Source of the DNA: GCA-002780795 sp964545385
GTDB taxonomy: Bacteria > Patescibacteriota > Microgenomatia > UBA1406 > GWC2-37-13
Direction: 5' to 3'
Assembly (NCBI GenBank): GCA_964545385.1
Contig: CAZJFG010000012.1
Location: forward strand, 1 to 20,859
DNA: 20,859 bases
The notes under the pieces: generated by a model
Seen by the model: the letters and a program-made list of their open reading frames with translations, nothing else
The model's database searches: none
Told to the model about the DNA's origin: nothing
Translations under genes and position numbers: made by a program
Shown: positions 1-6,191 of the stretch, piece after piece
Numbering within the stretch: position 1 is the stretch's first letter
Layout: every line of letters begins with the position of its first letter

Positions 1-923
1 AAAATTATCAACAAAAAGACCTGATTGCCTCCGGCATCGTTTCGATTTTCTACAAATTATACAAAGACTCCTGGGGACCACGCCTCGAATACATATTGCG
101 TAATGTGATTTTGACACTTCTTGAAGCCCCAGATGCCACATTGGTTGACATTATTTCCATTTTGTCCAACCAAGAATACCGGAAAAGAATTGTTAGCCAA
201 CTGTCTGATCCTGTTTTAAAAAACTTTTGGGAAAAGGAGTTTGCCAAGATGCCGGACCGTCTGCGTGCCGAGGCGATCTCGCCTATCCAAAACAAAGTCG
301 GCCAGTTTGTAACATCGCGCATGATCCGAAACATCATCGGTAGGAAAAAATCAACGATTGATCTGGAAAAAATCATGAACGAAGGCAAAATCCTGATCCT
401 TAATCTTTCTCAGGGAAAGCTCGGTGAAGACAACGCCGCATTACTTGGCGCCATGATTATCACTCAGATCCAGCTTGCCGCCATGAATCGGTCTTTTGTC
501 CGCGAAGAGGAAAGAAAAGATTTTTTCCTTTATGTCGATGAGTTCCAAAACTTCGCCACAAGTTCGTTTATCAAAATTCTCTCCGAAGCCCGCAAATACC
601 GGCTTTCTTTGACCCTGGCCAACCAGTACATCGATCAGCTTGAACTACCCATTCAGAAGGCGATTTTTGGCAATGTCGGCACGCTTATTTCTTTTGTCAT
701 CGGTGCCCGCGACGCCTACATTTTGAGCAAGGAATTCGGTGAAATTTACGAGGAAAACGACCTGGTTTCTTTGGGGAAGTTCGAGACGGTGATGAAACTG
801 TGTATCGACAATATGACCTCTGCTCCCTTTCCGGCCAAAACCCTTCCCCTACCAGCTCTAAAAAACGACAACCGGGAAACAATAATGCGTCTATCTAGGG
901 AAAAGTACGGTCGAAAAGCTTAA
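1..923 (+). CDS. TraG/TraD-type T4SS coupling ATPase, C-terminal part (5' partial)
   Basis: The frame is open from the left edge (first full codon at 3), so the true start lies outside; 306 residues are visible. It is the C-terminal part of a conjugation/type IV secretion coupling ATPase of the TraG/TraD/VirB4-HerA kind, which pumps DNA or protein at the inner membrane using ATP. Support: the early segment SWGPRLEYILRN, the Walker B strand FFLYVDEFQNF near visible residues 174-184, and the following LANQYIDQL sensor-like strand. The Walker A half is missing because of the window edge. No other secretion genes follow; the next region is a decayed gene and repeats. The coding sequence is visibly richer in G+C than most genes in the window, which may mean a different expression level or acquisition history. 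Family call is firm; exact subfamily is not. Confidence 0.85.
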   Translation, partial: NYQQKDLIASGIVSIFYKLYKDSWGPRLEYILRNVILTLLEAPDATLVDIISILSNQEYRKRIVSQLSDPVLKNFWEKEFAKMPDRLRAEAISPIQNKVGQFVTSRMIRNIIGRKKSTIDLEKIMNEGKILILNLSQGKLGEDNAALLGAMIITQIQLAAMNRSFVREEERKDFFLYVDEFQNFATSSFIKILSEARKYRLSLTLANQYIDQLELPIQKAIFGNVGTLISFVIGARDAYILSKEFGEIYEENDLVSLGKFETVMKLCIDNMTSAPFPAKTLPLPALKNDNRETIMRLSREKYGRKA

Positions 924-931
924 AAACTTAC

Positions 932-954
932 TTTGTAACGTATAGTCCATTGAC
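932..954 (+). repeat. 23-bp repeated element, copy 1
   Basis: This 23-bp stretch matches 11405-11427 at 21 of 23 positions; the shared core is CGTATAGTCC followed by a TTGAC that could serve as a -35 box. Copy 2 sits directly before the transposase start, this copy directly before the decayed four-helix-bundle gene. It may be a conserved promoter block of multi-copy genes or an end of a mobile unit. Confidence 0.7.
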
Positions 955-961
955 GCCTTTT

Positions 962-1007
962 AGTATTTAGTATAAAGAGTATTTAGTATAAAGAGTATCT
1001 AGTATGG
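962..1007 (+). repeat. Tandem repeat array, AGTATNN heptamers (16-bp higher unit)
   Basis: Two perfect copies of AGTATTTAGTATAAAG (962-977, 978-993) are followed by a partial third copy, AGTATCTAGTATGG (994-1007). Each 16-bp unit is two AGTATNN heptamers plus AG. The last unit contains the ATG of the decayed gene at 1004. The reverse-complement version of the same heptamer lies on the far side of that gene (1251-1287). Confidence 0.9.
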
Positions 1008-1266
1008 AAGAAAAAAATAAGATCATTTACCGATTTAATTGTTTGGAAAAAATCTCATCAATTTGTCTTAAAGATTTATAAAATTACAAAAAATTTCCTC
1101 TTTAGGTTCTTTAGCGGAAATACAAAATCAATTAATCTTATCTCGAGATTTAAATTATGTTGACAATAGTTCCTCCTAAGAATTAAGAAAAGAATCGATA
1201 GAAATTCACAAGCTTCTTAATGGGTTAATCAAATTCTCATCAACAAAATTAAATACTTATTACTAA
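1004..1266 (+). pseudogene. Decayed four-helix-bundle protein (23S rRNA intervening-sequence protein family)
   Basis: No intact frame exists here, but two pieces of the family are readable. From 1023 in one frame the translation gives SFTDLIVWKKSHQFVLKIY and then KITKNF, the typical N-terminal helix. From 1105 in another frame it gives GSLAEIQNQLILSRDLNYVD, then a TAA stop at 1177, then ELRKESIEIHKLLNGLIK, the typical C-terminal helix, ending at a stop at 1264. Helices 2 and most of 3 (around 40 residues in relatives) are missing between them, so there is an internal deletion. The ATG at 1004 reaches the first piece only if one A is removed from the A-run at 1011-1017. Three lesions (A-run shift, internal deletion, stop) show it is dead. 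Functional members of the family are small helical proteins often encoded within 23S rRNA genes or scattered in CPR genomes; their role is unclear. Confidence 0.85.
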
Positions 1267-1287
1267 ATACCTTATACTAGATACCAG
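1251..1287 (+). repeat. Heptamer array NNATACY, inverted partner of 962-1007
   Basis: Five 7-bp units follow one another: AAATACT, TATTACT, AAATACC, TTATACT, AGATACC. They are the reverse complement of the AGTATNN type on the other side of the decayed gene, so the pseudogene sits inside an inverted pair of arrays. The stop codon of the decayed gene lies in the second unit. Confidence 0.85.
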
Positions 1288-1322
1288 TTTAGTCTTTCAA
1301 GGGAAAAGTTTGGAAAAAAAGT

Positions 1323-1703
1323 CTAGTTACTTAACTTTTCCCACTCTTCAAGCAGTTGTTTTTTGAGTTTTCCAATTTCCTTGGCGCTTTTTTTAGTTTC
1401 TTTTTTTACTCGTTTGACAACCTTATCGACTGTTTTCTGATATTTTACGTAGTCGATTTCGTCAATTGTTTTTTTAAGAAGCTCAAGCTCCTCTACTAGC
1501 CAGTTTTTTGCTTTCGAATACAACTCTTTCAATTTTTCATCTACTTTCTCCTCTTCTAGGATTTTTTTAAGCTCGTCGATTTTTTTGGCAACTACTTCCC
1601 TATTTTCCTTTCCTGATTTGGGTGAAAGAAACAAGGCGGTAATACCGCCGATGATCGTCCCAAGAAGCACTCCTAAACCAAATTTAGATTTTTTATCAGA
1701 CAT
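1323..1703 (-). CDS. YtxH-like membrane-anchored coiled-coil protein
   Basis: A 126-residue protein with one N-terminal membrane or amphipathic segment (about residues 8-26, GLGVLLGTIIGGITALFLSP) followed by SGKENR and a long charged helical region rich in Lys and Glu. This layout is that of the YtxH/gas-vesicle-like family (PF12732), stress-linked or envelope-associated proteins of unclear function. The start is the ATG before SDKKSK, just ahead of the hydrophobic segment. It lies 28 bp after the glycosyltransferase gene on the same strand and may be co-transcribed with it, or use its own promoter in that AT-rich gap. No Shine-Dalgarno sequence is visible. Family call is good; function is unknown. 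Confidence 0.85.
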   Translation of the reverse strand: MSDKKSKFGLGVLLGTIIGGITALFLSPKSGKENREVVAKKIDELKKILEEEKVDEKLKELYSKAKNWLVEELELLKKTIDEIDYVKYQKTVDKVVKRVKKETKKSAKEIGKLKKQLLEEWEKLSN

Positions 1704-1731
1704 AGATTAATAAACTAATTAATAATAAAAA

Positions 1732-2493
1732 TTATACCTTTTTTCTCGTCATTTGAAAATACTTAATATAAATCACCCAAAATCTGATCGCAGAAAATAA
1801 ACTGAAAACAAACCCAGGGAACCCGTCCATAAAACCCTTATGACGAAAATAGGTTTTCAAAAACCAGATTTTTGGTTTAATAATAAAATAACTGATGAAA
1901 TTTAGTTTTTTTCCTTCGCGAACCGCCGTCTCTGCATCAAAAGTTGTGTAACGATCCCAACGTAATAAGTAACGGGAAAAGTCTGGATCGGCGTAGTGCA
2001 AAATCGCATTTTTTAAATAACCTACTTCGCCAGAAACTTTTACATTCTCATGAAGATCTTTTAAATCAAATTTGGCACCGGACTTTTTGTAAAGCCTTAA
2101 AACGTAATCCGGATAAACTCCACCTTTCATCAAAAACCGGGTTAAAAACCAATTTTTTCTGGGAATATTATATCCAGAATATTCAGCTTTACTAATTACT
2201 AATTTTATTTCCTCTTTTAACTCTTTTGAAACGGCTTCGTCGGCATCAAGCTGTAAGATCCACTCTCCGGCTGCCTTTTCAATCGCCCGCTGTTTGTTTT
2301 CCAGAAAGTTGCGGGGATTGTCGACGACAAATACTTTAATTTTAGAGCCATAAGACTTGGCGATCACAACCGTTTTGTCGGTTGAACTACCGTCGACAAT
2401 GACAACTTCATCAGCAAGATCGATCGCCGAATCAAGCGGGATATGAATATTTTTTTCTTCGTTAAAAGTATTGATACAAAGAGACAGTTTCAT
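1732..2493 (-). CDS. Family 2 glycosyltransferase (LPS-type, WaaE/KdtX-like)
   Basis: A 253-residue GT-A glycosyltransferase of family 2. The N-terminus shows the nucleotide-binding fold: LCINTFNEEKNI (residues 5-16), VVIVDGSSTDKT (31-42), then NKQRAIEKAAGEWILQLDADE, with the metal-binding DxD-type motif at LDADE (about 82-86). The C-terminal half has the aromatic and basic residues (RKNWFLTRFLMKGGVYPDYVLRLYKK, in part) typical of the WaaE/KdtX-like subgroup, which moves a hexose from a nucleotide sugar onto a surface glycan or lipid on the cytoplasmic face of the membrane. The C-terminus (ISYFIIKPKIWFLK onwards) is hydrophobic and probably membrane-associated. The length is normal. It is divergent from the deformylase gene. 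Substrate cannot be read from sequence. Confidence 0.88.
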   Translation of the reverse strand: MKLSLCINTFNEEKNIHIPLDSAIDLADEVVIVDGSSTDKTVVIAKSYGSKIKVFVVDNPRNFLENKQRAIEKAAGEWILQLDADEAVSKELKEEIKLVISKAEYSGYNIPRKNWFLTRFLMKGGVYPDYVLRLYKKSGAKFDLKDLHENVKVSGEVGYLKNAILHYADPDFSRYLLRWDRYTTFDAETAVREGKKLNFISYFIIKPKIWFLKTYFRHKGFMDGFPGFVFSLFSAIRFWVIYIKYFQMTRKKV

Positions 2494-2508
2494 AAAATTG
2501 ACCTAATA

Positions 2509-2564
2509 AAATCCTAAATCCCAATAAACTTGGAACTTGGTGCTTTAGAAATTAGAAATTAATA
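2509..2564. repeat. Heptamer-phased intergenic array
   Basis: The gap between the divergent glycosyltransferase and deformylase genes can be cut into eight 7-bp units with shared starts: AAATCCT, AAATCCC, AATAAAC, TTGGAAC, TTGGTGC, TTTAGAA, ATTAGAA, ATTAATA. Neighbouring units match at 4-6 of 7 positions. Confidence 0.7.
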
Positions 2565-2575
2565 TAATGTTATTA

Positions 2576-2587
2576 TATAATATTCTC
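2576..2587 (+). promoter_or_regulatory. -10 box for def, leaderless arrangement
   Basis: A perfect TATAAT at 2576-2581 lies six bases before the ATG at 2588, so transcription would begin at or next to the start codon. No good -35 box is seen. A second TATAAT at 2563-2568 overlaps an upstream in-frame ATG (2567), which argues against that ATG as the start. Confidence 0.6.
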
Positions 2588-3124
2588 ATGCTTAAAATCG
2601 TTTGCGTTCCAAATGCGATTTTGACTTCTTCTGTCAAACCGGTTAAAAAAATTGATGAAAAAATTAAGGATTTGGTTAATAAAATGGAAGAAACATTAAC
2701 TGCTCAAGACAATCCGCCTGGTGTCGGCCTGGCCGGCCCACAAGTAGGCGTAAATCTTGCTATTTTTATCATTAAACCAACTCCAAAAAGTTCAACAAAG
2801 GTCTTTATTAATCCAAAAATTATTAAAATTGCCAAGCACCAACCACCAGACACTAAACATAAAGACATAAAATTGGAAGGATGTCTGTCAATCCCACATA
2901 TCTGGGGACCGGTAAACCGCGCATCAAGAGTATTGTTGGAATATCAAGATTTAACCTCCTCCACCTCCGGGGTGGAACGCAGGTGGTTCCAAGGCTTTGA
3001 AGCAATCATTATTCAGCATGAAATGGATCACCTGTCGGGTGTTCTTTTTACCCAAAGATCGATTGAACAAAATCTTCCGCTTTATGAAGAGAAAAACGGA
3101 GAGCTCGAAAAGATGGACTACTGA
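2588..3124 (+). CDS. def: Peptide deformylase
   Basis: A 178-residue peptide deformylase, the metalloenzyme that removes the formyl group from the N-terminal methionine of new proteins at the ribosome. All three family motifs are present: GVGLAGPQVG at residues 45-54 (motif 1, GxGLAAxQ, with Gly in place of the second Ala), EGCLS at 97-101 with metal ligand Cys99, and QHEMDH at 143-148 with ligands His144 and His148 and catalytic Glu145. The loop before motif 2 (residues 64-95) is Lys/Pro-rich. The ATG at 2588 is chosen over an in-frame ATG at 2567 because the latter is part of a -10 box. It converges on the L28 gene with only two bases between the stop codons. It appears complete and active. 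Confidence 0.93.
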   Translation: MLKIVCVPNAILTSSVKPVKKIDEKIKDLVNKMEETLTAQDNPPGVGLAGPQVGVNLAIFIIKPTPKSSTKVFINPKIIKIAKHQPPDTKHKDIKLEGCLSIPHIWGPVNRASRVLLEYQDLTSSTSGVERRWFQGFEAIIIQHEMDHLSGVLFTQRSIEQNLPLYEEKNGELEKMDY

Positions 3125-3126
3125 CT

Positions 3127-3393
3127 TTATGGAGATTTTGTATTGACAGCCAACTGGACGAAAGGTTTTTTGCCTTCTCTCAGGTCTTTTTTCACTCTTT
3201 TTAAACATTTTGAGCAGAGTTTGACAGTCTTTTTTGTACCGTCAACTATAATATTTATTTTATGAAGATTGGGTTTGAATAGTCTTTGGGTCTTCTGGGC
3301 TCTTTTTTTCCAACGGCCTCCGGCTACACCCCGATGATGAGTATGAGAACGACCAAAAAGAACTCCTTTACCGCAATGATAACACTTATTCAT
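3127..3393 (-). CDS. rpmB: Ribosomal protein bL28, zinc-ribbon form
   Basis: An 88-residue L28, a protein of the large ribosomal subunit. It starts MNKCYHCGKGVLFGRSHTHHRGV and goes on to RRF-like KTQRLFKPNLHKI and a C-terminal CSKC. The CxxC pair near the N-terminus (Cys4, Cys7) with the second CxxC (about residues 60-63) makes this the zinc-binding (C+) variant. The C-terminal tail is basic. It is transcribed toward def, and the two stop codons are two bases apart, so there is no room for a terminator between them. Its promoter sits in the 3394-3509 gap shared with the protease gene and overlaps an 18-bp palindrome. Confidence 0.93.
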   Translation of the reverse strand: MNKCYHCGKGVLFGRSHTHHRGVAGGRWKKRAQKTQRLFKPNLHKINIIVDGTKKTVKLCSKCLKRVKKDLREGKKPFVQLAVNTKSP

Positions 3394-3397
3394 AAGT

Positions 3398-3430
3398 TTT
3401 TATGATATCATAAAATATTAATTAATTCAA
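3398..3430 (-). promoter_or_regulatory. rpmB promoter overlapping an 18-bp perfect palindrome
   Basis: On the minus strand a -35-like TTGAAT (3425-3430), 17-bp spacer and -10 TATCAT (3402-3407) end eight bases before the rpmB ATG (3391-3393). The -10 lies inside the perfect palindrome TTTTATGATATCATAAAA (3398-3415), which could be an operator. No Shine-Dalgarno sequence is visible. Confidence 0.55.
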
Positions 3431-3509
3431 TTTACATTGAATTTTCAATAATTCATTGAGTAAATGGAAATTTAGCGTAAGTTAGTATTTGAAAATTTAA
3501 AATTTCATT
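3420..3509. repeat. Heptamer-phased array with 8-bp inverted repeat
   Basis: The rest of the divergent rpmB/protease gap holds the inverted repeat AATTCAAT (3424-3431), loop TTAC, ATTGAATT (3436-3443), followed by 7-bp-phased AT-rich units such as ATTTGAA, AATTTAA, AATTTCA (about 3488-3508). A TAAAAT -10-like box (3498-3503) falls six bases before the protease ATG. Confidence 0.6.
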
Positions 3510-4145
3510 ATGATAAACTATTTATTTACCAACCCTCTTCTTTTCTTTGTCTACATGCTAAGTTTGGCTGTTGCTATTACCGTACATGAATTTTCACATG
3601 CCGCCATGGCCGATTATCTTGGCGATCCAACTCCGAGGCTTGCTGGCAGGCTAAAATTAAACCCATTTGTCCATATTGACATTTTTGGTTTAGTTTTTTT
3701 ACTTTTTTTTGGGTTTGGTTGGGGAAAACCCGTACCTTTTGACCCTTATAATTTGAAAAATCCGCGACGGGATGCCGCCCTTATCTCCTTTGCTGGCCCG
3801 ATTTCAAACTTTATTCTTGCCTGTCTGCTTTCTTTGATTGTTAGATTCTTACCTCTTTCCGTCTTAACTTATTTTTTAATTCCGATTATCTACCTAAACA
3901 TCATTTTAGGCATTTTTAATCTAATACCGATAGGCCCCCTTGACGGCTTTAAAATTGTCGGTGGCATTTTACCTGAAGAAAGGGCAGAAGAATGGTATCA
4001 ACTCGAACGGTATGGAATGATTTTTTTGCTTCTTTTAATTATTCCAATCGGCCAGTCTTCGATGCTTGATGCCATCATAAGACCGATCATCTCTTTTGTC
4101 ATTAATCTTTTAATACCAGCCAGCATCACTGGCCAACTTATTTAA
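3510..4145 (+). CDS. M50-family (site-2 protease-like) membrane metalloprotease
   Basis: A 211-residue intramembrane zinc protease of family M50 (COG1994, SpoIVFB/RseP relatives without a PDZ domain). The first membrane helix carries the HEFSH zinc motif (His26, Glu27, His30). The second conserved element, NLIPIGPLDG (137-146), supplies Asp145 as the third zinc ligand. Four or more further hydrophobic helices are visible (about 9-25, 46-70, 85-110, 115-135, 165-182). Such enzymes cleave transmembrane regulatory or signal-peptide remnants within the membrane. The substrate is unknown; the neighbouring cluster of secreted proteins is a plausible but unproven source. The start is the ATG at 3510, preceded by TAAAAT six bases upstream. 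It converges on the FN3 gene. Confidence 0.9.
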   Translation: MINYLFTNPLLFFVYMLSLAVAITVHEFSHAAMADYLGDPTPRLAGRLKLNPFVHIDIFGLVFLLFFGFGWGKPVPFDPYNLKNPRRDAALISFAGPISNFILACLLSLIVRFLPLSVLTYFLIPIIYLNIILGIFNLIPIGPLDGFKIVGGILPEERAEEWYQLERYGMIFLLLLIIPIGQSSMLDAIIRPIISFVINLLIPASITGQLI

Positions 4146-4164
4146 CACAATTGTTTGATTCTCA

Positions 4165-4192
4165 AATTACGTATTACCAATTACGAATTTAA
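4165..4192. repeat. Heptamer array between convergent genes
   Basis: Four consecutive 7-bp units, AATTACG, TATTACC, AATTACG, AATTTAA, lie between the ends of the protease and FN3 genes. No classical terminator hairpin with a T-run is seen in this gap. Confidence 0.75.
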
Positions 4193-4224
4193 CCTTCAAT
4201 TTGTAACCCAATAATTCGATTAGA

Positions 4225-4848
4225 TTAAGGAGTTGTTGTTGGTGTTACAGACGGCGTGAGTTTCAAAATGCATTTAAAATAGTCCTGAGTCGAACAACCT
4301 TTACCTAGCATTTCTTTAATTTTGACACAATCCGTTTCGTTGCATCCTTGTCTTTCGCTGGTAGCCGGTACTTCGACTGTCTGTATTGGCGTCGGTTCAT
4401 TTTTTTTCTCTGTTGCCTGAGTTGGCGTGTTGGGCGTTGGGCTAATAATCTGCGAACTTTCAGTCGAACGTGTGGTAAAAGTCCAAGGCACACCGCCATT
4501 GTCGTATTTATTATCCCCTACCCTAATCTGAAAGTAATATGTCGTATTGGGAGAAAGAAGCGTTAGCTCTTGTTCGTGTGATTTTGATCTTGACGATTCG
4601 GGCGCAAAAAAATTCAAAGCGGTCGGCGAAGTACCATATTCGATGACTCCTTGCGTTTCAATTCCGGTTGACCAACTTACTTTTGTCGAATTTTGAGTAA
4701 CATCGGAAATAACAACATCACGTGGTTCCATATCCGAAGCTCGGGTAAAAACGGAGGAAAAAAGTTTGAAACCAAATACAATAAGGATAATAGCGATAAT
4801 AACACCGATTACGATAGAGGCAATTTTTGTCAGCTTTGGATTATTCAT
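4225..4848 (-). CDS. Membrane-anchored FN3-domain protein with Cys-containing tail
   Basis: A 207-residue surface protein. Residues 10-32 are an uncleaved signal or membrane anchor (IASIVIGVIIAIILIVFGFKLF). Residues about 44-127 form a fibronectin type III-like domain: VVISDVTQNSTKVSW, TQGVIEYG, LSPNTTYYFQIR and the closing WTFTT strand are typical, close to the purple acid phosphatase N-terminal FN3 type. A Pro/Thr/Gln linker follows (about 131-165), then a small module with four cysteines (CNETDC, GCSTQDYFKC) and a Pro/Thr tail. It would sit outside the cell, tethered to the membrane, with a role in protein-protein or surface contacts. It is the last gene of the secreted-protein run, separated from the LPKTG cohesin gene by a 102-bp repeat array, so it may be transcribed separately. 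Confidence 0.8.
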   Translation of the reverse strand: MNNPKLTKIASIVIGVIIAIILIVFGFKLFSSVFTRASDMEPRDVVISDVTQNSTKVSWSTGIETQGVIEYGTSPTALNFFAPESSRSKSHEQELTLLSPNTTYYFQIRVGDNKYDNGGVPWTFTTRSTESSQIISPTPNTPTQATEKKNEPTPIQTVEVPATSERQGCNETDCVKIKEMLGKGCSTQDYFKCILKLTPSVTPTTTP

Positions 4849-4852
4849 ATTG

Positions 4853-4950
4853 GTAATTTTCGATTTACAATTTTCAGTTTACAATAAATTTACAATGGAC
4901 CATTGAAAAAATGTAAATTCAATGAAAACTGGTACTTGAAAATTGAAAAC
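4853..4950. repeat. Heptamer array with dyad symmetry centred on CAATGGACCATTG
   Basis: On the left side 7-bp-phased units of the type ATTTTCG, ATTTACA, ATTTTCA, GTTTACA run toward the palindrome CAATGGACCATTG (4893-4905). On the right the reverse-complement types (TGTAAATT, TGAAAAC, TTGAAAA, TTGAAAA) run away from it. The whole gap between the FN3 and LPKTG genes is thus an imperfect inverted repeat. Confidence 0.75.
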
Positions 4951-5577
4951 TTATAACAATAACAGTCTTACTACTCCTCCCAATAGTACCAAAAGCATTC
5001 CCCATTGTGACCATTTTACGGTATTATTGAATACTCCTGTTTTGGGAAGAGAGGTTGGTGTAATCAAAGAATTATCGCTTGAAGATGAACCGGAGCCGAT
5101 TGTAACCGCATCTGTACCGTTTGAGTCGCAGTCTAAAAGATTTGTGCCATTGGCATCAGACTGGACAATCAAGGAATTGGTACAGTCGACAGAAATCGAT
5201 CCTGTTCCTTCTTTTAAACCCTTAAAAGTAATTGTAGCAACCGTACCGGAACCGGTTTTAGTCGAGGCACCGTCGTCAACCATTCCGGCAATATAAACTC
5301 GTCCTGAGGTAATATTGTTGGTCACGGTTGGGAAAAAAGTTCCGTCTGATACAGACTGAGCTTCAAGCAAATTTGAATCAAAAACTACATAGATATCTGT
5401 TGATCTTATCGTGTCTGAACCTGCATTAACTATAACATCCACCTGAAAAGTACCATCAACATCAACCGAGGATGAAGTAGGGTCAAAAGTAAAATAGCCT
5501 GCTTCAACTTTTCCCAAGAATATCGGTGATAAAAGTATGATAATCAAAAAAAATACTCCTGAAATCAATTTTTTCAT
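4951..5577 (-). CDS. Secreted cohesin-like protein with LPKTG sortase anchor
   Basis: A 208-residue protein with three parts. Residues 1-26 are a signal peptide ending in VEA. Residues about 27-155 are a cohesin-type beta-sandwich: FTFDPTSSSVDVDGTFQVDV, STDIYVVFDSNLLEAQSV and ATITFKGLKEGTG are the usual opening, strand and closing signatures (quoted in short pieces). The C-terminus holds LPKTG, then a hydrophobic helix (WGMLLVLLGGVVRLLLL), the sorting signal recognised by sortase; the usual positive tail is reduced to one Arg within the helix. The protein should be a wall- or membrane-attached receptor for dockerin-bearing partners. The start MKKLISG is chosen because it begins the signal peptide; an ATG 42 bases upstream would overlap the previous gene. 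No sortase gene is in this window. Preceded by a cohesin-like gene 22 bp upstream. Confidence 0.87.
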   Translation of the reverse strand: MKKLISGVFFLIIILLSPIFLGKVEAGYFTFDPTSSSVDVDGTFQVDVIVNAGSDTIRSTDIYVVFDSNLLEAQSVSDGTFFPTVTNNITSGRVYIAGMVDDGASTKTGSGTVATITFKGLKEGTGSISVDCTNSLIVQSDANGTNLLDCDSNGTDAVTIGSGSSSSDNSLITPTSLPKTGVFNNTVKWSQWGMLLVLLGGVVRLLLL

Positions 5578-5599
5578 TAAAATAATTTTCCTAAATAAT

Positions 5600-6190
5600 T
5601 TAATAAATTTCAATCTCAATATTGTTTAGCTTCGGATAATAAACTTTTGACTGTGTATCGACAAACTGAGTTTTTTCTTTACCTGCCTCAGGTAATAAAC
5701 TGAAATTAAACTTTCCGGTTTTAAGCGGTTTCAAAGTTAAGGTAATGATTTTATTATTGTTTAGTTTATTGGCAGTCGTCACATTCAGTTTTTTTATTCC
5801 GGTGATAGTCAATCTGTTATCCCCTTTTGTTTTAAAAAGATTAAAATCCGTAAGGTCTGACTCCGCTTGAATAACTTCAAAGGATTTTTCGTCAAAACCT
5901 ATCAAACAATCATAACCGACAACATCGATATCGGATGAATCAACAATAACAGCGAATCGTAAGTAGTCGGTAACTGAATGACGGCTTGCTCCATCTTCAC
6001 TTTTAAGCGTCATTGAGCCAAAAGTTGTTTCTACCGGTGCGGGACTTGATTCAATTTTTGTCGACAAACTTCCTGTGATAATTGGTGAGTTTGCTGCTTT
6101 AGTGTAAATTAAAATAGCCGTAAAAACAGCAATTATTAAAAAAATAATAATAATTAAAAAACGGTAATGATGTTTCAATTGATTATCCAT
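5600..6190 (-). CDS. Membrane-anchored cohesin-like protein
   Basis: A 196-residue protein with an N-terminal membrane segment (about residues 10-31, YRFLIIIIFLIIAVFTAILIY in part) and no clear cleavage site, so it is probably tethered. The rest (about 50-190) resembles a divergent cohesin: RFAVIVDSSDIDVVGYDCLIGFD and FEVIQAES match the strand that follows the cohesin start, and IITLTLKPLKTGKFNFSLL matches the closing strands. No cysteine array or LPxTG is present. It starts one base after the stop of the upstream cohesin-dockerin gene, so the two are surely co-transcribed. The start MDNQLKHHY is chosen as it directly precedes the membrane segment; a longer frame would overlap the previous gene by over 70 bases. 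The cohesin assignment rests on pattern similarity and context. Confidence 0.72.
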   Translation of the reverse strand: MDNQLKHHYRFLIIIIFLIIAVFTAILIYTKAANSPIITGSLSTKIESSPAPVETTFGSMTLKSEDGASRHSVTDYLRFAVIVDSSDIDVVGYDCLIGFDEKSFEVIQAESDLTDFNLFKTKGDNRLTITGIKKLNVTTANKLNNNKIITLTLKPLKTGKFNFSLLPEAGKEKTQFVDTQSKVYYPKLNNIEIEIY

Positions 6191-6191
6191 T

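Noticed and set aside
962..1287. Short repeats as a CRISPR array
   Set aside because: Units are 7 or 16 bp with no unique spacers and no cas genes nearby.
2567..2587. Upstream ATG of peptide deformylase (seven extra residues)
   Set aside because: That ATG overlaps a TATAAT box and the added residues are not family-like; the ATG at 2588 fits both promoter spacing and the usual N-terminus.
4951..5619. Start of the LPKTG cohesin at the ATG at 5619
   Set aside because: It would overlap the previous gene by 20 bases and put 14 basic residues before an otherwise standard signal peptide.
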